This document shows positions 1-7,439 of a stretch of DNA of 14,259 nt, piece after piece; positions within the stretch are counted from its first letter, which is position 1; every line of letters starts with the position of its first letter. This stretch comes from Ignavibacteria bacterium UBA5771 (lineage in GTDB: Bacteria; Bacteroidota; Ignavibacteria; Kapaibacteriales; UBA2268), in the NCBI GenBank assembly GCA_002418685.1, contig DIEP01000016.1, positions 1-14,259 on the forward strand, read 5' to 3'. The position numbers and the translations under genes are program-made. The notes under the pieces were generated by a model, which made no database searches, was not told where the DNA came from, and was given only the letters and a program-made list of their open reading frames with translations.

Positions 1-28
1 CAAGGAAGGTATAAACAATTACGTGGAA

Positions 29-59
29 CATTGCACGGAACGAAACTACGGAGCAATCT
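29..59 (+). repeat. Dispersed 31-bp intergenic repeat, copy 1
   Basis: This 31-bp stretch begins CATTGC and ends GCAATCT. It matches the reverse complement of 7274-7304 at 26 of 31 positions without gaps, by direct comparison. The ends form short complementary arms (ATTGC and GCAAT). From memory, both copies resemble a widespread intergenic repeat of the general form CATTGCGAGG...GACGAAGCAATCTC; that identification was not checked by search. Nothing suggests that it is coding. Confidence 0.7.
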
Positions 60-122
60 AAAAGAGCTATGCGATTGATTTCCAAGAATATCTGAATATG
101 ATTCAACAGTGTCATATTAATA

Positions 123-157
123 AAAAAAGGGAAGAAGATAGTCCTCTTCCCTTTTTT
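123..157 (-). terminator. Rho-independent terminator of the protease gene (bidirectional)
   Basis: A perfect 13-bp inverted repeat (123-135 with 145-157, sequence AAAAAAGGGAAGA and its complement) encloses a 9-base loop at 136-144. It lies about 20 bases beyond the stop codon of the minus-strand protease gene. Read on the minus strand, the GC-containing core is followed by a run of U. Because the stem is flanked by A and T tracts on both sides, it could also stop transcription entering from the left on the plus strand. Confidence 0.85.
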
Positions 158-175
158 AAAATTTAAATTCTTAAT

Positions 176-3100
176 TTATTTTGAAATAATTACTTTTTCA
201 AAATAATTTTTCACATTTGTGGAAATTACAACGAAATATATCCCCGAACTCAGACTGTTAACATCAATTTTATAAACATTATCACTTGTTCTCAAATCAG
301 TGCAGTCCAGAACTTTTTCGCCGAGCATATCCATAATATATATTGAATTGATTTGATCAAAATTCTGAGGAACTTGTATATTTATAAAATTATACGCGGG
401 ATTTGGACTTACTATTATATTGCTTGTCTGGACAGGTTCAAAAACAGAGCTTGTCATATCAAAGAGCAGATAATTTACCCCCGTTCCGACTTCCCATAAT
501 TTAATTTTATTATTTATTATTTGATATTGACCGAGTGCAACAATTCCATCTTGCTTTGTTAAAACAGGTCTGAAAGTATTCCCGTTATCATTGGAAACAC
601 TTACTCTCCCACTTTTTGAAAGAAAATATTGATTGTTTGAACCTGCTGGTGAGAAGCAATAAACAGGGTAAAAGTCATTGCCAGAAACATCAGTTTGAGA
701 TTGCATCCATGTTTGACCACCATCATTTGTGATCATTAATGTGGCTTCCGAAGTAATTTGTTCTAAAGAATTATGATAAACTGCTATTCCTCTACTCTCA
801 TCAATGAAAGAAACGAGGACTACGGGTTTGCTATCGCCTACATTTTGGACAGACCAAGTATTGCCTTGATCTTTTGAATAAAAAATTCTTCCATGTGTAG
901 TTCCAAACCAAATCTGGTCACCATTAAATTGACCTGAACCGACGAGTCCATCTTCATCAGCAAGTGGATCAGGAATACCATCTATTCTGTTCCAAGTATT
1001 GCCTCCATCAGTTGTTTTAGCAATGCCCCAGATATTATTGACAGGGTCGCCGAGGATAATTCCATTATTATCATCATAAAAATGGATATAATTCACAAAA
1101 TTGGTAATGGTTGATATATCCTTAACAGTCCAGGAGTTCCCACCATTCGTTGTCTTTCTAATAGTGCTTCTACCAACGATGTCATCTGTGGCTGTGCCAA
1201 TAATAAAATGATTAATATCAAATGCATGGACTGCCATGAAGGCATCTGTCATTAAGTAGGACATTGTTATACCCGTGCTTGTGACTTTGTTAATTATGCT
1301 TAAGTTAGAAGTAGAGGAGATTTTCATATTACTTAAAATTATCCCTGTCCCATCTGAAAGCATTGTCATTGCATTCATAGATGTTCCCGCATCTCCAAAT
1401 TGATATGGAGATTCAGTAAAAGTATTGCTTGTTGGCAGATTAATTGGTAAAGTAATCGCATCGTAATCTACATAGTTGTTATTACCTTCGATTTTAGCAA
1501 TTATTCTTGTTGCACCTTGGAACCAGGGGGTTTTATCTGTTAATTGTATTTGGAATTGAATGTCTTGCATGCTATTTGTTGCGATTTCAGGTATTGTGAA
1601 AGTGGTGGTGGGAAGAATTACCCAAGAATCTTCAGGTATAAGAGTAATAGTAATATTTTTGCCTGTTGATAAATAATTCTTCAGGGTTGCTCGAACATCT
1701 TTTGGATCATAGCTTTTTATAGATGATCCATTGAGCATTGTGATATCTGATATTTTTATACCTGGCAGCAATAATGTAGTATCGGTATTATTATAGTTCA
1801 AAGCTTTATAAGCATTTACAAAACCATAATAATAGGGTGCGTCATTATCATTTTTTGCAATAGTGCGGTCAGCAGTAACACGGATTTGCTTCGCGATCTG
1901 AGCGGGACTCCAATCAGGATGAATAGATTTAACTAAAGCTGCGACTCCTGCAACAATTGGAGTTGCCATCGAAGTACCACTTTCCGCTAAATATTTATTT
2001 CTTGGTACCGTAGACATAATATTAACACCAGGGGCGTAGACATCCACTTTAATTCCATAATTCGAAAAAGAAGATAATGTTGATCCAATCGATGAGCCAA
2101 CAGTTAATACATTTTTATATCCTGCAGGATATTCGGAAGAATTATCCAATGAAGCGCCCGAATTACCTGAAGCAACAACTATTAATGAACCCATTGCTGA
2201 GGCAGTATTGATAATATCTTCTTCAGCTGGTGAATAGCCTGGTCCTCCCCAACTGCAACTAATGATATCAGCTCCGAGTTCAGAGGCATATAGTATTCCT
2301 TCATAACCCGTAAGAATTCCACCAATAATACTTGTATCAGCAGAAGTTTTAATTGGAATAATTTTGCAATTAAAGCCTGTGCCTGCAATTCCCTTGCTAT
2401 TATCTGTTGATGCAGAAGCAAGCCCTGCTGTGTGAGTGCCATGTGCATTGTCAGGATCAGAAGGATTAGGATCATTGTCGGGAATGTATGTTGCGCCTGG
2501 ATATGAAATAGCACCCACAAAATCCCAACCATGGACATCATCGATATATCCATTATCATCATCATCTATACCATTATCAGGGATTTCATTTGGATTTGTC
2601 CAGATATTATCGATTAAATCTTCATGAGTCCAATCAGTTCCAACGTCTATAATTGCAATTTTTACATCAGGGCTTCCCTTTGAAATATCCCATGCTTTCT
2701 TAATTTGCATTAAATCCATATAGTACTGTGTCCCATTTTTAAAATAGGGGTCATTAGGGGTATAACAAAGTCGTCTCTTGAAAATTGGTGTGGCATACTC
2801 CACATCAGGATTATTCATCAAATCGGCGCAGACTTGATAAGGATCTACTGGCGAATCATAAGTAATTTTATAAATTCTGTCTATGCCGTTTGCATCTTTA
2901 TTATTTATCTTATTAGCAAATTTCTCGTAAGGCAAGACAATTTCATTAATGTTCAAGCTTGCAATCGAAGATTGAAGTAGGGAATTACGGATTGCTTTTT
3001 TATCTGTCGTAATTGCTGCTTTATTTTTCAATTTAACAAAAATTGCATTTTGGAAATACAATTCTTGGGGGACGCGATCAATCGTTTTGACTTGATTTAG

Positions 3101-3253
3101 AGAATACCAATTATCCTGCTGCTTCGAACCATTTCTAATAATTCTCAAAGAATTATTAGAGTTAGTCGAAGTCTGAATAGCGTTTGGAGCCGCGAGTATG
3201 TTGCTTAATGTAACAACTATTATTAATGATGTGAGAACCAAAAATCTCTTCAT
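176..3253 (-). CDS. Secreted subtilisin-like serine protease (S8) with Asp-box repeats and T9SS C-terminal sorting domain
   Basis: This is a predicted extracellular endopeptidase of the subtilase family. Residues are numbered from the Met at 3253. That start is preferred because AAAAAGG lies four bases before it and because it begins directly with a signal peptide (KR, then a hydrophobic core, to about residue 22). An in-frame Met at 3268 would add five residues and has no ribosome binding site. After a probable propeptide (about 60-165), the catalytic domain carries Asp203 (AIIDVG), His271 (HGTHTAG), oxyanion Asn364 (ASGNSG) and Ser428 (GTSMATP). An Asp-rich, probably calcium-binding segment lies at 226-245. 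Five Asp-box motifs follow (about 701, 747, 793, 842 and 887, e.g. TTDGGNTW), suggesting a beta-propeller of the BNR/Ycf48 type. The last roughly 80 residues (SPNPA...GIYFVVI...KVIISK) are a type A T9SS sorting domain, so the protein should cross the outer membrane by the Por system. All catalytic residues are intact. The substrate cannot be told. Confidence 0.93.
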   Translation of the reverse strand: MKRFLVLTSLIIVVTLSNILAAPNAIQTSTNSNNSLRIIRNGSKQQDNWYSLNQVKTIDRVPQELYFQNAIFVKLKNKAAITTDKKAIRNSLLQSSIASLNINEIVLPYEKFANKINNKDANGIDRIYKITYDSPVDPYQVCADLMNNPDVEYATPIFKRRLCYTPNDPYFKNGTQYYMDLMQIKKAWDISKGSPDVKIAIIDVGTDWTHEDLIDNIWTNPNEIPDNGIDDDDNGYIDDVHGWDFVGAISYPGATYIPDNDPNPSDPDNAHGTHTAGLASASTDNSKGIAGTGFNCKIIPIKTSADTSIIGGILTGYEGILYASELGADIISCSWGGPGYSPAEEDIINTASAMGSLIVVASGNSGASLDNSSEYPAGYKNVLTVGSSIGSTLSSFSNYGIKVDVYAPGVNIMSTVPRNKYLAESGTSMATPIVAGVAALVKSIHPDWSPAQIAKQIRVTADRTIAKNDNDAPYYYGFVNAYKALNYNNTDTTLLLPGIKISDITMLNGSSIKSYDPKDVRATLKNYLSTGKNITITLIPEDSWVILPTTTFTIPEIATNSMQDIQFQIQLTDKTPWFQGATRIIAKIEGNNNYVDYDAITLPINLPTSNTFTESPYQFGDAGTSMNAMTMLSDGTGIILSNMKISSTSNLSIINKVTSTGITMSYLMTDAFMAVHAFDINHFIIGTATDDIVGRSTIRKTTNGGNSWTVKDISTITNFVNYIHFYDDNNGIILGDPVNNIWGIAKTTDGGNTWNRIDGIPDPLADEDGLVGSGQFNGDQIWFGTTHGRIFYSKDQGNTWSVQNVGDSKPVVLVSFIDESRGIAVYHNSLEQITSEATLMITNDGGQTWMQSQTDVSGNDFYPVYCFSPAGSNNQYFLSKSGRVSVSNDNGNTFRPVLTKQDGIVALGQYQIINNKIKLWEVGTGVNYLLFDMTSSVFEPVQTSNIIVSPNPAYNFINIQVPQNFDQINSIYIMDMLGEKVLDCTDLRTSDNVYKIDVNSLSSGIYFVVISTNVKNYFEKVIISK

Positions 3254-3353
3254 ATAACCTTTTTGCATTTTATTAATTTATTATTTACTCAAAATTAATT
3301 ATATTTACAATTATAATCTATAAAAAATTTCATTATACAGCAATAAACAATAA
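3254..3353. other. AT-rich intergenic stretch upstream of the protease gene
   Basis: This very AT-rich stretch precedes the minus-strand protease gene and should hold its promoter. I could not identify a convincing promoter box, and I see no open frame or hairpin worth naming before the possible gene remnant that starts at 3354. Confidence 0.4.
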
Positions 3354-3583
3354 ATGGGGGAAGCCAAAATTAGGTATATAGGTAAAAATAGGATATAAAG
3401 ACATATTCACGTGTTGATAATTTTAATATATTTGCTGACAATGTAAGAGAAAATAAATTCGGCAGAGAAATAAATAGACCAACTTTTAAACAATATAAGT
3501 TGATTGATAAAGTCACATTTCTTGATTATAATAATGCTTATAAATGGTATCACAATTTAACAGGGAAATATTATGTTATATAA
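3354..3583 (+). pseudogene. Possible remnant of a small gene, frame broken near 3390, overlapping the zinc-ribbon gene
   Basis: From 3392 to the TAA at 3581-3583 there is a protein-like open frame of 63 codons (…YSRVDNFNIFADNVREN… to …WYHNLTGKYYVI) with no ATG. A separate short frame starts at ATG 3354 (MGEAKIRYIGKNRI) and stops at 3396-3398. The two join by a single -1 shift between 3391 and 3396, giving a protein of about 76 residues. The end of the frame overlaps the first 11 bases of the zinc-ribbon gene, an arrangement typical of translationally coupled genes. No ribosome binding site is visible before 3354. I do not recognise the protein. It may be a decayed gene, a 5'-truncated one, or a chance open frame in AT-rich DNA. 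Confidence 0.35.
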
Positions 3584-3761
3584 ATGCAAAAAATGCGGAA
3601 GCAAAGAATTCATTTCCCAACCAAATCAATATGATGTTTTTGAATCTCAAAATGGAAAACTTGTTTTGAAAAGTACGGAGTTCATTGACGATGAGTTAGT
3701 TCTTTATTGTCGTGAATGCTCTGAGATACTAGAATTTGACGAAGATGATATTATAATGTAA
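3573..3761 (+). CDS. Small zinc-ribbon protein, function unknown
   Basis: This encodes a 62-residue acidic protein with two CxxC knuckles: Cys5/Cys8 (CKKCG) near the start and Cys46/Cys49 (CREC) near the end. The 37-residue spacing and the predicted beta-rich middle fit a stand-alone zinc ribbon that binds one zinc ion. The start is supported by AGGGA six bases upstream (3562-3566). Similar short zinc-ribbon proteins are widely annotated as hypothetical, and I cannot assign a partner or process. The start lies inside the end of an upstream broken reading frame, so this may be the surviving member of a two-gene unit. The next gene, typA, begins 130 bases downstream. Confidence 0.75.
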   Translation: MLYKCKKCGSKEFISQPNQYDVFESQNGKLVLKSTEFIDDELVLYCRECSEILEFDEDDIIM

Positions 3762-3795
3762 TATGAATGATATAATTACAAAATTTTCTTATGTA

Positions 3796-3821
3796 TCTTC
3801 CTTTTCTTCCCTTCCTTTCCT
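3796..3821 (+). other. 26-base pure pyrimidine tract in the typA leader
   Basis: Every base from 3796 to 3821 is C or T, in the otherwise A- and T-mixed spacer before typA. It lies about 70 bases before the typA start, which has no recognisable Shine-Dalgarno sequence. No hairpin is evident. A role in transcription or translation of typA is conceivable but not shown. Confidence 0.4.
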
Positions 3822-3891
3822 GAATATTCCAAATATTAATCATTTTATTTCGTTTAGTATAAACTACTTATTTTTAATAATCAATAATTGA

Positions 3892-5721
3892 ATGAGAAAA
3901 GACAATATTCGTAATATCGCTATAATCGCTCACGTGGACCACGGCAAAACTACTTTACTGGATGCTATGCTCAAACAAAGCGGAACATTCCGTTCAAATC
4001 AAGTTGTCGAAGAAAGAGTGATGGATTCAATGGATTTAGAGCGGGAAAGGGGAATTACAATTCTTGCAAAAAATACTGCCGTATTCTATCATGATAAAAA
4101 AATTAATATTCTCGATACTCCTGGTCACGCGGATTTCGGTGGGGAAGTTGAACGCAGTTTAAATATGGTTGATGGTGCATTGCTTCTTGTTGATGCAAGT
4201 GAGGGACCATTGCCCCAAACACGTTTCGTATTAAAGAAGGCTCTTGCCCGAAAGCTCCCAATAATTTTAATAATAAATAAAATTGATAGATCTGACGCAC
4301 GTATAAATGAAGTCATTCAAGAAGTTTATGATTTGTTCATCGACTTGGATGCAACTGATGAGCAAATAGAATTTAAAATTTTATATACGAATGCCAAAGC
4401 AGGCATTGCACATTATGAATTAGGTGATGACTCTACCGACCTGCGTCCTCTTTTCGATACAATTATTAGTGAAATTCAAGGTCCCGAATATACAGAAGGG
4501 GAAGTGACGCAATTCCTTGTCAATAATCTCGATTACGACAATTATGTCGGGCAAATTGCTATCGGACGACTTGAAAATGGAACGCTTGAAATGAACAAAT
4601 TTTATACACTTTGCGGTAAAGAAGAAAATAAAAAGAATGTGAAATTGACTGTGATTTACACTTTTGAGGGACTCTCAAAAAAACCTGTAAACATCATTGA
4701 ATCGGGCGATATTGTCGCAGTTGCGGGATTGGGTAATGTAAAGATTGGAGACACATTAACTGATTTAGATAACCCAAAACCACTGCCGAGAATTTCAATC
4801 GATGAACCAACTCTTTCAATGATTTTTTATGTAAATGATAGTCCGATTTCAGGAAAAGATGGAAAATTTCTTACAGCTCGGCATATTCGAGAAAGATTAG
4901 AAAAAGAAATGCTCCGCAATGTGTCAGTCGAAGTCAAACCAACTAATAGAGCAGATGCATTTGAAGTTTGCGGACGTGGCGAATTGCAAATGGCTGTGTT
5001 AATCGAAACAATGCGTCGCGAAGGATTCGAGTTTGCCGTATCAAAACCGAAAGTAATTACAAAAATCGAGAATGGGATAACATACGAACCAGTTGAAAAG
5101 GTATTTATTGATGTCCCTGAAGAATATGTTGGAATTGTTACTGATAAGCTTTCGCAACGAAAAGGTGTAATGACACATCTGATGAACCACGGAGGTGGTC
5201 GCGTGAATCTCGAATTTAGAATTCCTTCAAGAGGATTAATTGGATTGAGAAGCCAATTCCTTATGGATACAAGGGGTAGTGGAATAATGAATACTTTAGC
5301 AGACGGATTTATGCCGTGGGTTGGTCCAATTCCACAAAGGACATCAGGAGCTATTGTAGCAGATAGATCAGGAAGAGCAACGGCTTATGCAGCATACGCA
5401 ATGGAAGATCGCGGTGATTTGTTTATTGATATGAGTACTGAAGTTTATGGAGGAATGATTATTGGCGAAAGGAATAAACCTGGCGACCTTTTAGTTAATA
5501 TTACAAAAGAAAAGAAATTGACCAATATGAGAGCATCCAATTCCGATGCCACAATTGTTCTTCATCCTCCACGAAGACTTTCGCTTGACCAAATGATTGA
5601 ATTCATTGCCGAAGATGAACTTGTGGAAATCACTCCGTCATTTTTGCGATTGCGTAAGTTCGAACTTGACCATAACAAACGCAAAAAAGATGCACGAGAT
5701 GAAGAAAATGCCAATTTATAA
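3892..5721 (+). CDS. typA: Ribosome-associated translational GTPase TypA/BipA
   Basis: TypA (BipA) is a cytoplasmic GTPase related to EF-G. It binds the ribosome and supports 50S assembly and growth under stress such as low temperature. At 609 residues it has the normal family length. The GTPase motifs are all present: G1 AHVDHGKTT (13-21), G2 RGITI (53-57), G3 DTPGH (75-79) and G4 NKID (129-132). Translation-factor domain II follows, then the EF-G-like domains. The family-specific C-terminal half includes GRGELQMAVLIETMRREG and SRGLIGLRSQFL. The start is fixed by homology: the first motif begins at residue 13 and no other Met lies nearby. No ribosome binding site is visible before the ATG (TCAATAATTGA). 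gltX follows 80 bases later on the same strand and may be co-transcribed. Confidence 0.97.
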   Translation: MRKDNIRNIAIIAHVDHGKTTLLDAMLKQSGTFRSNQVVEERVMDSMDLERERGITILAKNTAVFYHDKKINILDTPGHADFGGEVERSLNMVDGALLLVDASEGPLPQTRFVLKKALARKLPIILIINKIDRSDARINEVIQEVYDLFIDLDATDEQIEFKILYTNAKAGIAHYELGDDSTDLRPLFDTIISEIQGPEYTEGEVTQFLVNNLDYDNYVGQIAIGRLENGTLEMNKFYTLCGKEENKKNVKLTVIYTFEGLSKKPVNIIESGDIVAVAGLGNVKIGDTLTDLDNPKPLPRISIDEPTLSMIFYVNDSPISGKDGKFLTARHIRERLEKEMLRNVSVEVKPTNRADAFEVCGRGELQMAVLIETMRREGFEFAVSKPKVITKIENGITYEPVEKVFIDVPEEYVGIVTDKLSQRKGVMTHLMNHGGGRVNLEFRIPSRGLIGLRSQFLMDTRGSGIMNTLADGFMPWVGPIPQRTSGAIVADRSGRATAYAAYAMEDRGDLFIDMSTEVYGGMIIGERNKPGDLLVNITKEKKLTNMRASNSDATIVLHPPRRLSLDQMIEFIAEDELVEITPSFLRLRKFELDHNKRKKDARDEENANL

Positions 5722-5801
5722 TTCCGAATACACATTAATTTTCTTAGATTTTTGTATTAATTCTTAATTTTGAAATTTTATATTCTTATCAGATAATAAC
5801 A

Positions 5802-7256
5802 ATGGATATTAGAGTTAGATTTGCCCCATCGCCTACAGGATATTTGCATGTTGGAGGATTGAGAACAGCACTATATAATTACTTGTTTGCAAAACATCAT
5901 AACGGGAAAATTATTTTGCGCATCGAAGATACTGATCGCACAAGATTGGTTGAAGGCGCAACGGAAAACCTAATTAGCTCACTTGCTTGGGCAGGTATTG
6001 AATTCGATGAAGGTCCTCACGTTGGAGGATCTTTTGGACCTTATATTCAAAGCCAAAGATTTGCAATTTATAAAGAATATTGCAATCAATTAATAGATAA
6101 TAACTCAGCTTATTATGCTTTCGATACAAGCGAAGAACTTGACGAAATGAGGCAACGACAGCAGAAAGCAGGCATCCCTCCACGATACGACCGTTCTATA
6201 ATGAAAAATCAATATACTATTGGTGCCAATAACACAAAGGAACTGCTCGAAGCAAACACTCCTTATGTTATCAGATTGCGCGTTCCTTTGGAAAATGATA
6301 TTATCTTCAATGATGCAATACGTGGCGAAGTAAAAGTGCGTGGAAGAGACGTTGACGATCAAATTCTCTTGAAATCAGACGGATTTCCAACTTATCATTT
6401 AGCAAATGTCATTGATGATCATCTAATGCAAATATCCCATGTGATTCGCGGCGAAGAATGGTTGCCATCCACTCCCAAGCACGTCCTTCTATATCGTGCA
6501 TTTAATTGGGATGCGCCTCAATTTGCTCATTTGCCATTATTACTCAATAAGGATAAATCGAAACTTAGCAAACGCCAGGGTGATGTTGCAGTGGAAGATT
6601 ATATTGCAAAAGGATATTTCAAAGAAGCTATTGTTAATTTTATTTCATTGCTTGGCTGGAACCCAACGGCAGATAGAGAAATCTTCTCAATTGATGAATT
6701 GATTAAAATGTTTTCTCTTGAGAAAGTGAATAAAGCTGGAGCAATCTTTGATTTAACCAAATTGAATTGGGTGAATTCTCAATATTTACGAACGAAATCA
6801 ATGGATGATCTTGCTGATTTTTTAATTCCATTCCTTGAAAAAAGGAATTTTAATTATATAAATCGGGAATATTTAAAGCGAGTAATTGATCTAATCAAGG
6901 AACGCATCGATTTGGTAACGGAATTGCCCGATTTTGCCCCTTATATGTTCGAAAAACCTAAAGAATTTGATCAAGATTTCCTTGCAAAGCATTGGAAAGA
7001 ATCAACCAAAGAAGTATTGGAATTATATCTTGAAGAATTGCGAAAACTTGATGATTTTTCTCATCCCTCTTTGCATAATTTCACCGAGCAATTTATTTCA
7101 GAAAGGAATCTGAAACTTCGAGATGTAGTTCATCCGCTACGTATTATGATTACTGGTAGGGGAGTTGGTGCAGGAATGTTCGAGACTATGGAAGTGCTCG
7201 GCAAAGAAGAATGCATAGAACGAATCGAATCTTTTTTGAAAATGGAAGGGAAGTAA
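5802..7256 (+). CDS. gltX: Glutamyl-tRNA synthetase (class I)
   Basis: GluRS charges tRNA-Glu with glutamate in the cytoplasm (EC 6.1.1.17). In organisms lacking GlnRS it also misacylates tRNA-Gln; no gatCAB genes are in the window to settle which applies. The 484-residue length is typical. The first class I signature lies in FAPSPTGYLHVGG (HVGG at 16-19, the HIGH equivalent). The second is KLSKR (254-258, the KMSKS equivalent), just before the expected GDVAVEDY. The insert around residues 100-130 lacks the paired cysteines seen in zinc-binding GluRS, so this is the zinc-free form. The C-terminal helical anticodon-binding region (about 330-484) is complete, ending LRDVVHPLRIMITGRGVGAG plus a short tail. 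There is no obvious Shine-Dalgarno sequence before the ATG, as for the upstream typA. Confidence 0.97.
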   Translation: MDIRVRFAPSPTGYLHVGGLRTALYNYLFAKHHNGKIILRIEDTDRTRLVEGATENLISSLAWAGIEFDEGPHVGGSFGPYIQSQRFAIYKEYCNQLIDNNSAYYAFDTSEELDEMRQRQQKAGIPPRYDRSIMKNQYTIGANNTKELLEANTPYVIRLRVPLENDIIFNDAIRGEVKVRGRDVDDQILLKSDGFPTYHLANVIDDHLMQISHVIRGEEWLPSTPKHVLLYRAFNWDAPQFAHLPLLLNKDKSKLSKRQGDVAVEDYIAKGYFKEAIVNFISLLGWNPTADREIFSIDELIKMFSLEKVNKAGAIFDLTKLNWVNSQYLRTKSMDDLADFLIPFLEKRNFNYINREYLKRVIDLIKERIDLVTELPDFAPYMFEKPKEFDQDFLAKHWKESTKEVLELYLEELRKLDDFSHPSLHNFTEQFISERNLKLRDVVHPLRIMITGRGVGAGMFETMEVLGKEECIERIESFLKMEGK

Positions 7257-7273
7257 TCTCATTCATCTTTATA

Positions 7274-7304
7274 AGATTGCTTCGTCATTTCATTCCTTGC
7301 AATG
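7274..7304 (-). repeat. Dispersed 31-bp intergenic repeat, copy 2
   Basis: Read on the minus strand, this begins CATTGCAAGGAATG and ends GACGAAGCAATCT. It matches the copy at 29-59 at 26 of 31 positions with no gaps. It lies 17 bases after the gltX stop, in the spacer between two convergent genes. Beyond the arms ATTGC/GCAAT, the neighbouring CGTC (7283-7286) and GACG (7306-7309) can also pair, so a small imperfect hairpin is possible in the transcript. Confidence 0.7.
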
Positions 7305-7372
7305 AGACGATTAACCAAAATTATTACTGAATCAGGAAATATGTTCTCATTGTCAATACTTTTTTGAAAAAA

Positions 7373-7400
7373 AATTCCCTCTCAAGCAAGAGAGGGAATT
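7373..7400 (-). terminator. Rho-independent terminator of lat
   Basis: A perfect 11-bp stem (7373-7383 with 7390-7400, AATTCCCTCTC and its complement) encloses a 6-base loop. On the minus strand it is followed by a run of eight U, counting the A tract at 7367-7374. It lies about 40 bases beyond the lat stop codon. On the plus strand there is no T run after the stem, so it is a poor terminator for gltX. Confidence 0.85.
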
Positions 7401-7439
7401 GTACAAGTTATTAAAATATTGTAATTATCAAAAAGGGGA

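Noticed and set aside
2..61. Possible C-terminal end of a gene entering from the left edge (frame ending TAA at 59-61)
   Set aside because: Only about 19 codons are visible, other frames are equally open, and most of the stretch is accounted for by the 31-bp repeat.
2182..2565. Open frames antisense or out of frame within the protease, typA, gltX, lat and mot genes (this being the longest)
   Set aside because: They lie wholly within well-supported genes and show low-complexity translations typical of shadow frames, with no family motifs.
3823..3837. Short palindrome AATATT-N3-AATATT upstream of typA
   Set aside because: Too short and AT-only to separate from chance.
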